64,000 nucleotides of DNA from Prochilodus magdalenae. Lineage: Eukaryota; Chordata; Actinopteri; Characiformes; Prochilodontidae. The notes beneath the pieces are model-generated. The model ran no database searches, was not told the DNA's origin, and was given only the letters and a program-made list of their open reading frames with translations. The position numbers and the translations under genes were made by a program. Every line of letters starts with the position of its first letter. Within the stretch, counting starts at the first letter, position 1. Below are positions 60,651-64,000 of this stretch, piece by piece. Location of the stretch: NCBI GenBank assembly GCA_024036415.1, contig JAMWET010000658.1, positions 1 through 64,000 on the forward strand, given 5' to 3'.

Positions 60651-61565
60651 TATGAGACCAAAAAAAAGGGACAATGATCCAGACAACATATAGCACACAA
60701 ACCCACCTGTTTCTCTTTGCATTTTTTACAGACATGGCCTGTCTAGACAGTACCTGTGTCATAGCCTGTTCCTCACAGCTTCATGAAATACATAATCAGT
60801 CTGAGTTCCCTATAGAGTTCCTATCCAGCTTTTTCAGTAGTCTTTGATTGACATTGTATGTGTATGTGCAGGGATGGAGCTCCAAACGGCTCCTTTCGAC
60901 AGTAATACTAACAACAGTGCAAACATCCAATTAGTCAGAGATGTCACATATATACGAAATGCTTCTCAGTCCCAAATGACACACAGTGTGTGAAGTCACT
61001 GCCAAATGTGACCTAATAAATAGTCAATAGTCCTGATGGGTCTGGTACATATGAGTTTCTTTGAATTAGTCCGGGATAATAAGAGAGTTACTCCTGTCAG
61101 TGTGGGTAACTGTGTCCGTGTGTCTGTGTGTGTGTGTCTGTGTGCGTGTGTGCAAGCAGAAGAAGTGTTATGGCTGTGACAGTGGTGCTGCACTGGGAGC
61201 ACAAAGTGATTACAGGTGCTACAAAATAGTGCAGACCTGTAAAATATGGTGACAGATTTGGAGATCAGCACAGCTTGATGGATTCAGCTGTTCTCGCAGC
61301 CTAGTCCAGCCTGAAGAGGTGCAGAGATTCCAAGCTGTGTTTATTGGAAGCTATATCTCATTAGCTGTGGTTGATTTGGTGATATGTAGTAACGTACCGT
61401 CACTGTTTCTGAAATCATCACTGCTGGAACACAATTTCATCACATTTTTTCTTTAAATTGAGAGTCACCCTTTGCAGTGTGGTAATGTTTTAGTGTGGAT
61501 GGAGTAACAGACATATAATTAGTCTAAATAATACAATATAATACATTAAAATAAACAACAATTAG

Positions 61566-61620
<55 letters not shown>
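61566..61620. repeat. (AT)n microsatellite
   Basis: About 27 uninterrupted AT units. Confidence 0.95.
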
Positions 61621-61624
<4 letters not shown>

Positions 61625-61939
61625 TTTGCAGTTTTGACTTCTTTAAGTTTGTAAGGTCCCTGTACGCTTTTGTGGAACATTGCTTATATGTAAATGTATT
61701 TTTGGATGATTCTACAAAAAAAGCTTTACAAACTCCACACAAGAAAGAGGCCATTAATTGGTGTATCATCTTTATCAAGATGTCATAATCACTTTTTTTA
61801 ATAAGCCATGCTGGTAATTCAGAAATGCTGATGTGCTTTGGACTTCGGACTCAGCTGTTGCTCGTGTGTGCTGTTAACCATGGCTTTGTGACAGATGAAT
61901 GTGTTCTCAGCAGGAGGCTGGGGGTGTATGTGTGTGTTG

Positions 61940-62140
61940 GGCTTGGCCAGGCCGATTCATTAATCCTCACTACTCCTCTCAGACAAGCCCTTTAATGCAC
62001 AGCCAAAAAAAGCCCACATACTTGAGGATGCGGCCTGAGCACTGCAGCACAGCGCAGCCATTTTGTGTGATGCTTTGGATGATAACTAGCTTGTTAATTC
62101 ATGTCACACACAATTAGTGTGCAGCCTGGAGGTGAGCTGA
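61940..62140. promoter_or_regulatory. Candidate conserved non-coding element (low confidence)
   Basis: Two hundred bases of mixed composition with several TTAAT/ATTAA motifs (GATTCATTAATCC, CTTGTTAATTCATG) and no repeat similarity. It differs from the surrounding AT-rich intron. Conservation not tested. Confidence 0.28.
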
Positions 62141-62367
62141 TTTATTTAATTTCATATGTGTTTTGAGGTATATTTCCTTTAGTGCATCTTTAGTGCATTT
62201 GTTTTAATAATGGACATGCAAACAGTTTGGCTTTTTAATGAAGCGCTCTGTGCTGAGTGCGTGTTTGCTTGTCCCAGGCATTGTTGGTCTATTGTATGGT
62301 AATGCAGGAAGGAGGGATGTCATGCTGTTTTCTTTGAGTTTGTTTCACCCATCCCCCATTGAACAGA

Positions 62368-62400
62368 CACAAACACACACACACACACACACACACACAT
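62368..62400. repeat. (CA)n microsatellite
   Basis: About 16 CA units, followed by GCATGCAT. Confidence 0.9.
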
Positions 62401-64000
62401 GCATGCATACCCTTAGACACCCGTCTGCACAGCTCAGCCAAGGATTTATCCGTTTGCCTCAGACCCTTTGGGATGGCACATAAAGTCACACAAACACACA
62501 TGCATGTACACACACACACAGGACATGTACACATGTCTCGCATTATTTTTTTAGGACCCCCATTGTTTTCCATTGATTTTTGTATTGGGATTCAAGTAAC
62601 AGTAAACCTAACTCTAAGCTTTACTTCATTGCTAGGTCATTTTTTGAGGCTGATCTACTTTTTACTTTTTAGACTTGCCCTGAGACGTTTATTGATGCAT
62701 TTTCTCAGCTCAGCTTTCACAACTCACATAGATTTTCAGCCACAAGACACAGTAGGCATATCTGTTACTTGCTACTCACGAATGCCCTAATTCTCCTGCC
62801 GCCTCCTTCACTGTATCTCACTAGCCCTGTGGTAGACTTGCAAGAGCACACTTGAGCAGTTGTTTGAGGCCTGAGAAATTGATTACATAATATATTATAA
62901 TCAGGCATCCTTCTGCTTGCTTGGAATAAAACCATTGCAAGTAAGACTGGACAGTCCTGCTCTAGAGCATCAAAAAAAGAGAGTGGTGTTTCTACGGTTT
63001 TCTCATAAAGTAAAGTCACTAACTGTTCTACAATGACCAATTTGGAGATCGAAAAGAGATGATAAAATCACCCATCCAACAGAACAGCCTGAGAAACAGT
63101 TGAGATGCCTGGTCTTCTAAGAGGACAAAACGGTTAATTTTGTGTTTGGTCTTGTTTGCATTTATATTTCAATCAATCTCAAACGATCTGACCTCCTTTC
63201 TTTTCTCACTTATTTAGATTGCATTCACAACACCAGGCTGAAGTGGCACAAATCCAGGTTTTTGCCTTAATGTGACAGAGATCTAGTGTTTTCCGAGCTG
63301 TGTGGACACACAAATCTGATCTTTTCAAATCAGATCTGAACCTCTTTTATATGTTCCCCTACATGCCTTCCTCTAAGACCCATGAAGCAGCACTATATCT
63401 TTCCAAACTGCCACAAATACAACCTTATGGGACAGCTTAACAATTATGTCAGCTAACAGACTCACGGTTTGGCTTTCAACATGATGAGAGGAGAACTGTC
63501 CTGCCCACCCTGAGGAAGCAAAGCCAAAACTGCTTTTCATGGACACAGAGACCCTGCTCGCTGTGGCACCACTTTGAGTCTTTCAAACTCTAAAAGTGCA
63601 GGTTTATGTGGCCATAATGAAAATAGCACTTGCAGTTGCAGGAACCACAACAGAGATCTAGCCATTTTATTATATGTAGCCACCAGCGGATTTGCTGAAG
63701 AAACAGTAATCTTTGGGGTCTATTTTTTTTTCTCACGATGCCCAGCATGTTCCTCTCTTCCATGAATAAATTGGAAAAAAACATTCCAGGTATTAATAAC
63801 CATTTCATGTACTAACTTCCATTGAGGAAGCTTTTAAAGGTGAACGTCTTGTTCATATTGACCACCCCTGTGAACTGTGCTGTAGAACTCTAAATGACTT
63901 TTAACATCTTAACTACTTAATTACACAGAAGAGTTGGTGGAATTACTTTATAAGAATGTTTAAGGTAACTAACACGGAGGTATATGAGGTAAGATTATAT

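Overview
This is a vertebrate nuclear window, almost certainly from a ray-finned fish. Most of it is AT-rich non-coding DNA packed with dinucleotide and tetranucleotide microsatellites, Tc1-like transposons and decayed L2-type LINEs typical of teleosts. Several dispersed repeats look like those I remember from characin and catfish genomes, so an otophysan fish is my best guess (inference, no alignment was run). No bacterial-type genes, CRISPR arrays, rRNA or tRNA genes were seen.

The only host protein-coding gene I can name is gpm6a (neuronal membrane glycoprotein M6-a) on the + strand. A short first coding exon at 49436-49472 encodes MEENMEEGQTQK plus one base of a glycine codon and is followed by a GT donor; this is the characteristic GPM6A N-terminus. 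About 35 kb upstream, ATG-G followed by GTAAGT at 14477-14480 has the same splice phase. It would give the shorter M-G form when joined to the same exon 2, so the window appears to hold both alternative first exons. Exon 2 and the rest of the gene were not found and probably lie beyond 64000. On this reading 14481-49435 is intron for the distal-promoter transcript and 49473-64000 is intron for both.

Layout: 1-12587 is gene-poor, with one well-preserved Tc1 element (3045-4586), microsatellites, an L2 3' tail and a 40-bp minisatellite. 12588-14480 looks like a divergent promoter region: a possible minus-strand non-coding first exon with CCAAT boxes and an E-box, a textbook CTCF core at 13631-13646, then the distal gpm6a promoter and exon. 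14481-49435 is a repeat-rich intron with two antisense LINE remnants (19690-20455, 21055-22862), at least six degenerate Tc1-like copies from three lineages, a foldback element and very long CT/GA tracts. 49100-49472 is the proximal gpm6a promoter, 5' UTR and exon. 49473-64000 is intron with microsatellites, a degenerate tandem duplication and a few repeat-free stretches that could be conserved regulatory DNA.

I did not find a convincing new biological system. The points most worth checking are the two phase-matched gpm6a first exons with the divergent promoter and CTCF motif, the near-intact Tc1 element with double direct repeats in each terminus, and the TA-flanked Tc1 family (termini CACTCATCATCAAAA) that has produced a 397-bp MITE-like copy.
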